The translations under genes were made by a program, and so were the position numbers. Positions 43,557 through 52,249 of a stretch of 64,000 bases of DNA are shown piece after piece (the stretch's first letter is position 1; each line of letters begins with the position of its first letter). Source of the stretch: Gordonia asplenii (lineage in GTDB: Bacteria; Actinomycetota; Actinomycetes; Mycobacteriales; Mycobacteriaceae); assembly GCF_012933505.1 (NCBI RefSeq), contig NZ_JABBNB010000017.1, positions 1 to 64,000 of the forward strand, in the 5' to 3' direction. The notes beneath the pieces are model-generated. The model saw nothing but the letters and a program-made list of their open reading frames with translations. It did not search any database and was not told the origin of the DNA.

Positions 43557-44189
43557 CTAGGACGCGATATGCGATCGGTCCTTGGCCCCGGCCCAGACGA
43601 TCCCGTTGGGGTCGACGAAGTCGACTGTATCCCCATTGATCACGAGGCGATGCGAGCCGCTTCCCTCCGCCGGTACTCCGGCATCTTTGGCGGCGGCCTT
43701 ACGCCCGTAGAGCGCCAACTTGACCGCGCCTGCGCCGCCGTCGAACTCAACGTATTTGCGCCCGAACGACTTTGCCACGGTCAACCCCTGCGCGACGTAG
43801 AAGCCCTTGGTGACGGCGACGTCGTCGGCGCCGATCAGCACCACGATGTCGTCGATGACGCGCAGCGGGGCGCCGGTGTCCTTCTTCGACGACGACGCGA
43901 TCTTCCAGATGGTGCCGTCGGGTGCGACGAGCACTCCGCCGTAGCCCCAGAACGACTTCTTGGCCGGTTTGACGACCGTGGCACCGGCGGCGACCGCCGG
44001 ATCGAACAGTGAGTCGACGACAGCAGGCTCGGCGACGACCAGGGACACGACCACGCCGCGAAAACCGTTCGTCGGCGCATCCGAGGAGACGAACCGTAGT
44101 CGGTCGGCGATACCGAATGCCTTGTCGTAGAAGCTCTTAGCAGCCTCGACGTCGGAAACTTCCAGGGTGATTGCGGTGATTGTTGTCAT
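43557..44189 (-). CDS. VOC/glyoxalase-like protein
   Basis: This is a 210-aa protein made of two VOC beta-alpha-beta-beta-beta units: ITLEVSDVEAAKSFYDKAFG (first) and VVLIGADDVAVTKGFYVAQGL (second). WGYGGVLVAPDGTIWKIA and VDFVDPNGIVWA close each unit. Metal ligands are incompletely conserved, so it may bind rather than convert its ligand. Downstream of it lies the DoxX gene. ATG at 44189. Confidence 0.88.
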   Translation of the reverse strand: MTTITAITLEVSDVEAAKSFYDKAFGIADRLRFVSSDAPTNGFRGVVVSLVVAEPAVVDSLFDPAVAAGATVVKPAKKSFWGYGGVLVAPDGTIWKIASSSKKDTGAPLRVIDDIVVLIGADDVAVTKGFYVAQGLTVAKSFGRKYVEFDGGAGAVKLALYGRKAAAKDAGVPAEGSGSHRLVINGDTVDFVDPNGIVWAGAKDRSHIAS

Positions 44190-44332
44190 GCGAACAACGT
44201 TAGATCGCGTCCACGCGACGATGCTTCTCGAAAACTGCTCGATCCGACAGGCCTCAGTATGCCGCCCCCTCCGCTGGTTGAGCCGCCCCCTCGCCCGATC
44301 ACCCGCCCTCTCCGCCGCTCGAGCCGGCCCCT

Positions 44333-44558
44333 CCGCTGGTTGAGCCGGGCCGGAGCGCAAGCGTAGGCCCGTGTCGAAACCACTGTGACACAACGAATTT
44401 CGACGAGTCACAGCTGACCACGACTGCACCGTCGACACAACCGTCGAATGCACCCGCCAGTGCACGACTGGCGATGATCTCCGCGATCGGAACGCGAGAT
44501 GAGCCGTCGCACGACATCCGTTGTGTCACTATGATTTCGACTCGCTGCGCTCGCTCAA
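44333..44558. repeat. Inverted-repeat element, type 3
   Basis: This element is about 226 bp, starting CCGCTGGTTGAGCC and ending CTGCGCTCGCTCAA. A pair of 22-bp inner inverted repeats (44373-44394 and 44520-44541) match with three mismatches. A partial CCGCTGGTTGAGCC precedes at 44271. It shares the ends, but not the interior, with the other GGTTGAGC elements. The 523 bp between genes here consist almost only of such repeats. Confidence 0.7.
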
Positions 44559-44712
44559 TCCACGAATCTTCGACACAGTCCCCCGCCAGCGATACTCGAC
44601 ACCACGCTCGCACAGCACGGAGCTCGCCAGGGCTCAACCTGGGCTCACCGACGGCCAGGCTCAATCAGCGAATGGCGCCGCCGTCGCGATATCCGGTGGT
44701 TCAATCGAACAG

Positions 44713-45009
44713 GTGGGAAACGAAATCACGCTGTGCTGCATGCTGTGGGCCGGCCCGGGCAACTCTGCGGCCCTCACCGCCTACGAGGACACCGTCCTTG
44801 CGCTGCTCCCCGACCACGACGCCGAGGTGCTCTCCCGTGTGGTCGGCACCGGCGCCGACGGTCACCCGCATGAAGTACAGATCTTGCGTTGCGCATCCCG
44901 ATCGGCGCTCGACGGCTATCTCGCCGACCCTCGTCGCACCGCGTTGTCCGACGAACGTGATCGAGTGATCGCGCGCACCGAACTCTTCGAGGTCGACGTC
45001 CGTGTGTGA
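44713..45009 (+). CDS. Small dimeric alpha/beta-barrel-like protein
   Basis: This is a 98-aa protein read from GTG at 44713 (VGNEITLCCMLWAGPG). YEDTVLALLPDHDAEVLSRV, HPHEVQILRCASRSALDGYL and DPRRTALSDERD follow the pattern of DUF1330/ABM-like small monooxygenase-fold proteins. No ribosome site is evident and the gene follows directly on a repeat element. It probably forms a unit with the AraC and VOC genes downstream. Function is unknown. Confidence 0.65.
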   Translation: MGNEITLCCMLWAGPGNSAALTAYEDTVLALLPDHDAEVLSRVVGTGADGHPHEVQILRCASRSALDGYLADPRRTALSDERDRVIARTELFEVDVRV

Positions 45010-45058
45010 CGCCGCAAGGTCGGTGCCGTACCGCATCGCACCGTGCAAGGATGGACCG

Positions 45059-45460
45059 ATGACCGCTGATCTCGACGAACTCCGCCGACTGCGCCGCGCG
45101 CGTGACCGGATGGACCGCGAGTATGCCGAACCGCTCGACGTCCCCGCCCTGGCCCGCGACGCCCTGATGTCACCCGCGCACTTTTCGCGACGCTTCCGTG
45201 CGGCATACTCCGAGACGCCGTACTCGTATCTCATGACGCGACGCGTCGAACGCGCGAAGACGTTGCTGCGCAACACCGATCAGAGCGTGACCGACGTTTG
45301 CTTCGCCGTCGGCTGCACCAGTCTCGGGTCGTTCTCCACGAAGTTCACCGAGTTGGTCGGCGAGACTCCCTCGGCGTACCGGTCACGCGCGCACGACGAG
45401 CTGCGCACCTTGTCGGCGTGCCACGTGATGTCGTTGACGCGGCCGCGCAAGTCGAAATAG
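45059..45460 (+). CDS. AraC-family transcriptional regulator
   Basis: This is a 133-aa regulator consisting only of the two AraC helix-turn-helices (DVPALARDALMSPAHFSRRFRAAY and SVTDVCFAVGCTSLGSFSTKFTELVG, then ETPSAYR). No effector domain is present. Short AraC proteins of this kind are usually encoded just before a VOC gene, as here. ATG at 45059. Confidence 0.92.
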   Translation: MTADLDELRRLRRARDRMDREYAEPLDVPALARDALMSPAHFSRRFRAAYSETPYSYLMTRRVERAKTLLRNTDQSVTDVCFAVGCTSLGSFSTKFTELVGETPSAYRSRAHDELRTLSACHVMSLTRPRKSK

Positions 45461-45512
45461 CGAGCAGTTTTCGAGAAGCCAACCATCACTTCACGACACT
45501 AGGGTCGATGTC

Positions 45513-45917
45513 ATGACAGTTTCACTCAGCCAATCGCACATCCTCGTCGACGATCCCGATGCCGCCCTGCGCTTCTACCGAGACGCCTTGGGGCTCAACG
45601 TCATCAATGAAGTCAACAACGGCGGCTTCCGCTATATCACCCTCACCGCGGAGGGACACCCCAACCTCGGCGTGGTCCTGATGCAGCCGCATGCCGGACG
45701 TTCGCAGGAGAACGGCGACGCCGTAGCCGCCCTGCTCGCCAAGGGCGAGTTGCCGTCGGTTCATTTCCGGTCCGATGATCTCGACGAGACCTTCGAGAAG
45801 ATCGCCGCCACGCCGGGTGCGGAGGTCCTGCAAGAACCCACCGATCAGTTCTGGGGTGTGCGCGACGCCGCCGTCCGCGATCCCGCGGGCAACCTGATCC
45901 GCATCGAACAGGCCTGA
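45513..45917 (+). CDS. VOC-family protein
   Basis: This is a 134-aa glyoxalase/bleomycin-resistance-fold protein: SHILVDDPDAALRFYRDALGL, then SVHFRSDDLDETFEKI and WGVRDAAVRDPAGNLIRIEQ. It is a probable metal-dependent lyase or dioxygenase, or a ligand-binding protein. It pairs with the AraC gene upstream. TAGGGT lies 7 nt before the ATG, suggesting a leaderless mRNA. Confidence 0.9.
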   Translation: MTVSLSQSHILVDDPDAALRFYRDALGLNVINEVNNGGFRYITLTAEGHPNLGVVLMQPHAGRSQENGDAVAALLAKGELPSVHFRSDDLDETFEKIAATPGAEVLQEPTDQFWGVRDAAVRDPAGNLIRIEQA

Positions 45918-45971
45918 ACCGCCGATCTCCCCCGTCGGCCGATGGCGGGCCGGGGAGATCGTCGTCCGTGC

Positions 45972-47162
45972 TCAGTTCCCGCTGCTGCCCGGGCTGCCGG
46001 TGCCGTCGGTGCTGTACGACTGCGCACCGGTGCCTGCCAGGGCGCCGCCGTCGACGATCAGGTACTCGTCGCGGATCCGGTCGCCGTCGAGGAAGTTCTC
46101 CAGGATCTCCCGGGTTCCCGCGGCATAGCGCGACTGAGCAGACAACGACGTTCCCGAGATGTGCGGGGTCATCGCATTGTTCGGCATCGTCCGCCAGGGG
46201 TGGTCTTCGCTCGGCGGCTGGGGGTACCAGACGTCACCCGCGTAGCCCGCCAGTCGTCCCGACTGCAGCGCCCGGACCACGGCGTCGCGCTCCATGATCT
46301 CGGCGCGTGCGGTGTTGACGATGTACGCACCCCGTCGCATGGTGGCGAGCAGGTCGTCGTCGAACAGATGGTAGGTCTCGTTGGTCAGCGGCGCGTGGAT
46401 GGACAGAACGTCGATCTCGGTCACCAGTTCCTGGGCGGTGGGATGGAATGTCAGACCCAATTCCTCTTCGATTTCTGCCGGCAGCCGACGCTTATCCGTG
46501 TAATGCAGGTGCACACCGAAAGGCTTCAGTCTGCGCATCAAGGCGATGCCGATTCGGCCCGCCGCAATCACGCCGACGTCCATTCCCTCCAGATCATACG
46601 AGCGCGATACCGCGTCGGCGATATTCCAGCCACGGCGGACGGTGACCCATTCGTGCGCGGGAACGAAATTGCGCACCAGGTCGAGAATGAGCATCATCGC
46701 GTGCTCGGCAACGCTGATGGAATTGCTATAGGTCACTTCGGCGACAGTGATTCCGCGCCGCATCGCCGCATCCAGGTCGACGTGGTCGGATCCGATTCCC
46801 GCCGTGATCGCGATTTTGAGATTCTTCGCCTTCTCGATCCGCTCCGCGTCGAGGTAGGCGGGCCAGAAGGGTTGCGAGATAACGACGTCTGCCGTCGGCA
46901 ACTCCTTCTCGAAGACCGAGTCCGGTCCGTCTTTGTCGCTGGTCACAACCAGTTCGTGCCCGGCTTCTTCCAAGAATCGTCGCAATCCCAGTTCGCCGGA
47001 GACCGAGCCGAGCAGCTCGCCCGGGGTGAAGTCGATCGCCGACGGGGAGGGCAACGTCTGGCCATCGGGGTAGTCGCCGACGACCGGAATGCTGTCACGC
47101 GCATAGGCGGGAGGATATCCGTCGACCGGGTCTGGATACAGAACCGCAAGAACTTTGGCCAT
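45972..47162 (-). CDS. fdh: NAD-dependent formate dehydrogenase
   Basis: This is a 396-aa D-2-hydroxyacid-dehydrogenase-fold enzyme oxidising formate to CO2 with NAD+. It has KVLAVLYPDPVDGYPP at the N-terminus, ISQPFWPAYL (formate site), SNSISVAEH, a Rossmann segment at AAGRIGIALMRR, the catalytic Arg in NTARAEI and the His in TPHISGTSLSAQ. The last 20 residues are Gly/Ser-rich. The glycine motif reads AAGRIG where GAGRIG is usual. ATG at 47162. A LysR gene lies upstream on the same strand. Confidence 0.95.
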   Translation of the reverse strand: MAKVLAVLYPDPVDGYPPAYARDSIPVVGDYPDGQTLPSPSAIDFTPGELLGSVSGELGLRRFLEEAGHELVVTSDKDGPDSVFEKELPTADVVISQPFWPAYLDAERIEKAKNLKIAITAGIGSDHVDLDAAMRRGITVAEVTYSNSISVAEHAMMLILDLVRNFVPAHEWVTVRRGWNIADAVSRSYDLEGMDVGVIAAGRIGIALMRRLKPFGVHLHYTDKRRLPAEIEEELGLTFHPTAQELVTEIDVLSIHAPLTNETYHLFDDDLLATMRRGAYIVNTARAEIMERDAVVRALQSGRLAGYAGDVWYPQPPSEDHPWRTMPNNAMTPHISGTSLSAQSRYAAGTREILENFLDGDRIRDEYLIVDGGALAGTGAQSYSTDGTGSPGSSGN

Positions 47163-47411
47163 GATGAGGCCACTTCCTTTCCCTTGTTCGCCCATTATGG
47201 GCGCATGCGAGATCTGCCCGAATTGATGAGTCGGATCTCTTAGTGTGAAGAGTTGGGAGAACGCCCTCGAGTAATCACCGGATTGTCCCTCATGCTATTT
47301 CGAGACCGGCGTCGACGCTGACGACTTCCACTACCAACGTTACTCAGACCACCGCGAATATCAATGAATCCGACCCTATAGGCGCCCAGAATAGGCAGCG
47401 CCGATGGCACC

Positions 47412-47428
47412 CATAGGGGCAGCCTATG
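47412..47428. promoter_or_regulatory. LysR-type operator (T-N11-A) in the fdh upstream region
   Basis: CATAGG-GGCAG-CCTATG is a perfect dyad with the T-N11-A core of LysR boxes. Two further ATAGG half-sites lie within 40 bp (near 47378 and 47391) and another, CTATAGG, lies 8 bp before the LysR start at 48394. The recurrence suggests one regulator controlling fdh and itself. The remainder of 47163-47491 shows no gene. Confidence 0.55.
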
Positions 47429-47491
47429 ACGACCGGCACCCAAGCGAGAATCCCTACCGACACCACTCCACAACCACCAGGAAACAATCAC

Positions 47492-48394
47492 CTACTCGGG
47501 AAGGTTCGCCGGCAGCCCGATGTGCTCGACGGTCCGCCGCACTTCGCCGGCGAACGCCCGGCCGGCGAAGGTGTGGTAGGCGGCCGCACGACGCACCAAC
47601 TCGACCTGCCGGCCGATGAGCGGTGGATCGAACGCCACGCAGCGCAGCCCATCACGATTGCCGATCTCAGCAGGCAGCACGGTGCCCAGCACCCCGCCGC
47701 GGGCGATGTCGATCAGCACACCGACCGCGTCGGCCTCCACCGCAGCGGTGGCCGTCACACCGAATTCGGAGAGCGCATCGTCGATGTTGCGGCGGGTGAC
47801 GAACGCCTCGGTGAGCAATGCCAGCGGGAGCCCGGCGATCGCGCTCGGCGCCACCTTCTCCTGCGTCGCGAGCGGGTGAGCCTGTCCCACAACAAGTCCC
47901 AGCGCCTCGACGAACAGCGCGGCTGCCTGAATGGCCGGCGGGTGCGCTCGGGCGTAGCCGATGCCGAGGTCGACGCGGTCGTCGAGCAGGTCCGCCTCGA
48001 TCTGGTCCTGAGTGCTCTCGGTGATGGTGACACGCACCCCGGGGAAGCGCTCGTGGAATCGCCGCAGCACCGGACCGATGAGGTAGGCGGTGATCGTCGG
48101 AATCACGGCCAGCCGCAGGTGGCCGCGCGTCAGATCGGAGACGTCGTGAACGGCGCGTTCGGCGGCCTCGAGGTCGTGCAGCGCTGATCGCGCGTACCGG
48201 GCGAACTCGGCGCCCACGTCGGTGAGGCGCACCGCGCGTCCGGTCCGGTCGAGCAGTTGCGCACCGAGCTCGTCCTCGAGCTGTTTGATCTGCTGCGACA
48301 GCGTCGGCTGCGAGACCCCGAGCGCTTCGGCACCCCGACTGAAGCTGCCGTTGTCCGCGACAGCCAACACGTAGCGGATGTGGCGCAACTCCAT
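47492..48394 (-). CDS. LysR-family regulator (CynR-like)
   Basis: This is a 300-aa LTTR. The HTH (GSFSRGAEALGVSQPTLSQQIKQLE) begins right after MELRHIRYVLAVAD; the effector domain contains LRLAVIPTITAYLIGPVLRRF and DLGIGYA. The closest named type I recognise is CynR. It lies 329 bp upstream of fdh on the same strand and is divergent from a nucleobase permease, so it could control either. ATG at 48394. Confidence 0.9.
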   Translation of the reverse strand: MELRHIRYVLAVADNGSFSRGAEALGVSQPTLSQQIKQLEDELGAQLLDRTGRAVRLTDVGAEFARYARSALHDLEAAERAVHDVSDLTRGHLRLAVIPTITAYLIGPVLRRFHERFPGVRVTITESTQDQIEADLLDDRVDLGIGYARAHPPAIQAAALFVEALGLVVGQAHPLATQEKVAPSAIAGLPLALLTEAFVTRRNIDDALSEFGVTATAAVEADAVGVLIDIARGGVLGTVLPAEIGNRDGLRCVAFDPPLIGRQVELVRRAAAYHTFAGRAFAGEVRRTVEHIGLPANLPE

Positions 48395-48515
48395 GCCGCG
48401 ACTATAGGCCAACCACCAGTCTGCCCTCGATGGTCTGACGCTCGACGGCCACGCCACGGCCCGCCGATGACGTCATACGACGCGCGGAGATGACTCAGCC
48501 GATATTGTGCGACGC

Positions 48516-49772
48516 ATGCTGAGTTGGAAACCGGTACCCGCCGACGCCGCAGTCGTCGCACCCGATGAACGGCTGTCCTGGCCCCGGACGATCGGCATCG
48601 GTGCTCAGCACGTGGTCGCCATGTTCGGTGCGACATTCCTTGTGCCGGTGCTTACCGGCTTCCCGCCGTCGACGACGCTGCTGTTCTCCGGTATCGGCAC
48701 CATCGCGTTCCTACTCATCACCGGAAACCGGCTGCCGAGTTACCTCGGGTCCAGCTTCGCGGTCATCGCACCGGTGATCGCAGCCGTCGGGTCACACGGA
48801 ACCGGAAGTGCGCTAGGCGGTTTGGTCGTTCTGGGCGTGGTGCTGATCGCCATCGGTGCGGTGGTTTCGCTAGTCGGAACACACTGGATCGACGTGATTC
48901 TCCCGCCGGTGGTGACCGGTGCGATCGTCGCGCTGATCGGCTTCAACCTGGCTCCCGCGGCTAAGGCCAACTTCGAGAAGGGGCCGGTCGTCGGCCTGGT
49001 CACGCTCGTTCTGCTGGTCGCCATCCTGGCGTTCTTCCGTGGACTGATCGGCCGGCTGGCGATCTTCCTCGCGGTCGTCATCGGCTATCTGCTGGCGCTG
49101 GCGATGGGCGACGTCGACACCGCGGCCATCTCGTCCGCGGCGTGGATCGGTCTGCCGGACTTCGCCACTCCGACCTTCCATCTCTCAGTGCTGCCGTTGT
49201 TCCTGCCCGCCGTGATCGCACTGGTCGCGGAGAACATCGGGCATGTGAAGTCGGTGGCTCAGATGACCGGTCGCGACCTCGATCCGATCACCGGGCGAGC
49301 ACTGATGGCCGATGGTCTCGCGACGGTCTTCGCGGGCGCCGGTGGCGGATCAGCGACGACCACCTATGCGGAGAACATCGGCGTCATGGCCGCGACACGC
49401 GTCTACTCGACTGCCGCGTACTGGATCGCCGCAGCAGTCGCGGTCGTATTGTCGTTGTGCCCCAAGGTCGGAGCCGTCATCTCGGCTATCCCGCCCGGCG
49501 TCCTCGGCGGAGCGACAGTCGTCCTGTACGGCCTCGTCGGCATTCTCGGCGTTCGTATCTGGCTCACCAATCACGTCGACTTCTCCCGACCCGTCAATCA
49601 GATGACCGCCGCGATTCCCCTGATCATCGGCATCGCCGACTTCACGTGGCGCATCGGCGATCTCACGTTCACCGGAATCTCACTCGGTTCCATCGCGGCG
49701 CTGGGCGTCTACCACGGAATGCGATTGCTGACCGCTGCGCGCGACGCGGCCGGCCGGGGCGCGTCAGAGTGA
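48516..49772 (+). CDS. NCS2-family nucleobase permease (uracil/xanthine type)
   Basis: This is a 418-aa transporter with about 14 membrane segments. The NAT-family motifs LVAENIGHVKSVAQMTG and GAGGGSATTTYAENIGV (helix 10 signature) are clear. The sequence is closer to uracil permeases (UraA/RutG) than to xanthine or urate types. ATG at 48516 with TATTGT 7 nt upstream suggests leaderless transcription. It overlaps the convergent esterase gene by 9 bp. Confidence 0.92.
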   Translation: MLSWKPVPADAAVVAPDERLSWPRTIGIGAQHVVAMFGATFLVPVLTGFPPSTTLLFSGIGTIAFLLITGNRLPSYLGSSFAVIAPVIAAVGSHGTGSALGGLVVLGVVLIAIGAVVSLVGTHWIDVILPPVVTGAIVALIGFNLAPAAKANFEKGPVVGLVTLVLLVAILAFFRGLIGRLAIFLAVVIGYLLALAMGDVDTAAISSAAWIGLPDFATPTFHLSVLPLFLPAVIALVAENIGHVKSVAQMTGRDLDPITGRALMADGLATVFAGAGGGSATTTYAENIGVMAATRVYSTAAYWIAAAVAVVLSLCPKVGAVISAIPPGVLGGATVVLYGLVGILGVRIWLTNHVDFSRPVNQMTAAIPLIIGIADFTWRIGDLTFTGISLGSIAALGVYHGMRLLTAARDAAGRGASE

Positions 49773-50702
49773 CTGCGCCAGAAGGAATTCGACGACTCGA
49801 CGATCCAGTGCCGGCCCGGCCAGCGTAAGTCCCCCGGGCCCGCTCGGATGACCCGCGCCTCGCACATAGGCATAGACGACGCTCGTGCGTGCCCCGCGCC
49901 CGTACTCGGTGAGCGACACGACATATCTATCGGAATGCGCTGCGAGAGTTTTGCGTTCGACAACGTCGCTCGGTCGCAGCCCGTTCCCGTGCAAGGCTGC
50001 GGCCTTCGTTATCTCACCGAGCGCCGGGACAGCGAGGGTATCGTCGCTCCCCTGAGTGATGAAAGTCGGCATCGGATGCCGGCGCGGCCCCATTGCCGTG
50101 TCGACCGCCAGTCCGGTCGGATCCATCAGATACGGGAATCCCGCCGAGGGCGCGGTCGCGGCGATCAGCTCGGGATACAGTGCCGCAACATAATTCGCCA
50201 TTCCGCCGCCGGCGGAATGTCCCGCGACGTACACCCGACGAGGGTCGGCGCCCAGTGCTTTCGTCTCCTGGCGGATGATTCCAGCGATGATCGACGCCTC
50301 GCCACGACCGCGAACCATCGTCGTCGGGTCACCGATATTCCATGCTCCACTCGGGCTCGCCGCCAACGACTCATCCGGCGCCACGACCGAGTAGCCGAAC
50401 GTCTTCGCCAGCCGCACCAGAGAATTGCTCCTGTTCAGGGTCCGCGAGTCGCCGTTGACGACATTGCTCGCACCGTGCAGCCAGACGATCATCGGTCTGC
50501 CGCGCACGGCCCGGTCGGGTGTGTACACCTGATAGTCGCGGACCCCGGCGTCGTTGCGATACGTCTTTGTGACGAGGGAGCCCTCGAATGGCGACGCCAT
50601 TGTCGGCGACCCTCCGAATATGATTGCGACCCAACCGATAAGTGCAACAGTAAACGTCGCCGCGACCCGATGCAGCCCCGCTCGTTCAGCATTTCCGCCC
50701 AT
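49764..50702 (-). CDS. Secreted PHB-depolymerase-like esterase
   Basis: This is a 312-aa alpha/beta hydrolase exported by an N-terminal signal sequence (VAATFTVALIGWVAIIFGG, cleavage near residue 37). It has MIVWLHGAS (oxyanion region), AGHSAGGGMANYVAA (nucleophile Ser about 171), a GSDDTLA acidic residue and GAGHPSG (His). It resembles LpqC-type/polyhydroxybutyrate depolymerase esterases. Substrate is not known. Confidence 0.85.
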   Translation of the reverse strand: MGGNAERAGLHRVAATFTVALIGWVAIIFGGSPTMASPFEGSLVTKTYRNDAGVRDYQVYTPDRAVRGRPMIVWLHGASNVVNGDSRTLNRSNSLVRLAKTFGYSVVAPDESLAASPSGAWNIGDPTTMVRGRGEASIIAGIIRQETKALGADPRRVYVAGHSAGGGMANYVAALYPELIAATAPSAGFPYLMDPTGLAVDTAMGPRRHPMPTFITQGSDDTLAVPALGEITKAAALHGNGLRPSDVVERKTLAAHSDRYVVSLTEYGRGARTSVVYAYVRGAGHPSGPGGLTLAGPALDRRVVEFLLAQSL

Positions 50703-50742
50703 CTCTATTGCCTACCAGACCGCGGTCTCCCCCGCCTACCCA

Positions 50743-50862
50743 CCGAGTACCGAAGCGAGACGACCACCTCGCTCCCCGAGTACCGAAGCGAGACAACCAC
50801 CTCGCTCCCCGAGTGCCGAAGCGAGGCACGAGCTTCGGTGTAACGAGGGGCACGCACGCACT
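50743..50862. repeat. 33-bp tandem repeats of the CCGAAGCGAG family
   Basis: Two full 33-bp units (50743-50775, 50776-50808) and a third partial unit each carry CCGAGTRCCGAAGCGAG. The array runs into the palindromic ACGAGCTTCGGTGTAACGAGG. The same motif is found inside the LysR gene at 57258-57440 and in the repeat field at 61.5-62.1 kb. Confidence 0.8.
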
Positions 50863-50887
50863 CGCTCCCCGCCGAAGCGACCCCTCC

Positions 50888-51164
50888 GCTGGTTGAGCCG
50901 GACGAGCGCCGTGCTGAGCGAGGCGCTAGCCGAGTCGAAGTAGCGCTAGCCGAGTCCGTGTCGAAACCTCTCAGCCACAACGACTTTCGATGATGCGCGC
51001 CAACATCGGCGATGACATCCGGCAAGTGACGCGTGTGCACCCTACGGGTGCACACGCCTCGATGTTCGATACCATCACAGTTCGACACGTGCGCCACCAT
51101 CAAATGCATTGTGGTACAGAGGCTCGACACGCTCGTCGCTAGCGCTCCTCGCGGCTCAACCAGC
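50888..51164. repeat. MITE-like element, copy 2
   Basis: This 277-bp copy of the element at 10261-10502 carries an extra 35-40 bp in its left terminal repeat. The central 12-bp hairpin is at 51031-51057, identical to the other copies. The right end overlaps the last codons and stop codon of the leftward gene at 51156-51635. Confidence 0.8.
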
Positions 51165-51635
51165 GGATAGGGCCCCGTCGTCGGTGGATCCAGGCCCACG
51201 TGGCGCGACCAGCACATCTCCCACGCCGACGTCGGCCGGTAGGTCGACGACCATCGGCGACCGGCCGGCCAACACAAATGTCGCGACCTTGGCGGTCGAC
51301 GCTCGACCGATCAGACGCGCCACCTGCCAATCTGCGCCCACCCGCGACAGATCGGCGTCGAGGATCAGCTCCGGCAGCGCATACGACGGCATCGAATCAT
51401 CTACCGCCACCACGGCACTCACCCGCGTGATCACCACGCTTCGAGCGTGTGCGGCGTCCGACGCCGCGGCGTCGAAGACACACGGCGTACCGTCCTGCGC
51501 CGCAATCGAACTCGTCGAGCATCCGCCGATCACGATGTCGCACACCGTCGCTCGGGTCGACGCGGGCCAACGGCGCAGGTCGATCGGATCGGGGATACTC
51601 GCGCGCAGCGTCGGCAAGATCGCGGTCAGGGTCAT
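51156..51635 (-). CDS. Hypothetical protein truncated or ended by a repeat element
   Basis: This is a 159-aa protein of unknown family. It is rich in Ala, Val and Asp, with DPIDLRRWPASTRATVCDIVIGG and a C-terminal GVGDVLVAPRGPG that looks like the end of a beta-barrel or fumarylacetoacetase-like fold. The last residues (LSAG) and the TGA stop are provided by the GGTTGA terminus of the MITE-like element, so the original C-terminus may have been lost. Confidence 0.6.
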   Translation of the reverse strand: MTLTAILPTLRASIPDPIDLRRWPASTRATVCDIVIGGCSTSSIAAQDGTPCVFDAAASDAAHARSVVITRVSAVVAVDDSMPSYALPELILDADLSRVGADWQVARLIGRASTAKVATFVLAGRSPMVVDLPADVGVGDVLVAPRGPGSTDDGALSAG

Positions 51636-51760
51636 CGAACTCCTCCGAAGAAACCGTGCCCGGCTTCTCTTCTCCGGGTCACCTCCGGTCTAACGTCTCC
51701 CGAGGTCGCGCTACGCGTTCTTAACGACCTCCATACGGTGAACCGACGGATCCGAACACG

Positions 51761-52249
51761 TTATGTACGCCGCGCGCCAGGTTCCCGGTACAACCGCACG
51801 ACGGTCGAGCCGATCACCGAGGCGAGACCGAGGAAGAAGAGCACCAAAGCCGTTGGGTAGTACCAGCTCTCGTGCCGAACCCACATGCCAGCGATGTTGA
51901 TGGCCGAGAACAACAGCAATTGCAGAGCCGCGATCCCGATCATCATCGATGCGACGAGTCGATCGAACCGAGGACGATGCTCCTCGGTCAGCCAGTAGTC
52001 GCGATGCGGGGTATTGACGATGCTCGCCGGAAATCTGCGCACATTCGCGGCGAGGATCAGCAGGAATGCGGCGATCACCACGGCGTACGTGCTGTTGAGC
52101 AGGAACCGTCCCTTCGATCCCCACGCGTCGACGCCACCCCGCAGCCCCGCGTGCGTCGGCATCTGGGCGGGTCCGGCGACCGCGATGATCAGCATTGTCA
52201 CCAGATAGATCAGTGCCGCAACGGCGAAGGCGTACATGGCCTTTCTCAT
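51761..52249 (-). CDS. Four-helix membrane protein
   Basis: This is a 162-aa protein with four predicted membrane helices (YAFAVAALIYLVTMLIIAVA, NSTYAVVIAAFLLILAA, IGIAALQLLLFSAINIAG, YPTALVLFFLGLASVIG). The loop after helix 2 is charged (TPHRDYWLTEEHRPRFDRL), reminiscent of SdpI/DUF1648-type proteins, but I cannot confirm that. Its ATG overlaps the TetR stop (ATGA), so the pair is cotranscribed. Confidence 0.7.
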   Translation of the reverse strand: MRKAMYAFAVAALIYLVTMLIIAVAGPAQMPTHAGLRGGVDAWGSKGRFLLNSTYAVVIAAFLLILAANVRRFPASIVNTPHRDYWLTEEHRPRFDRLVASMMIGIAALQLLLFSAINIAGMWVRHESWYYPTALVLFFLGLASVIGSTVVRLYREPGARRT

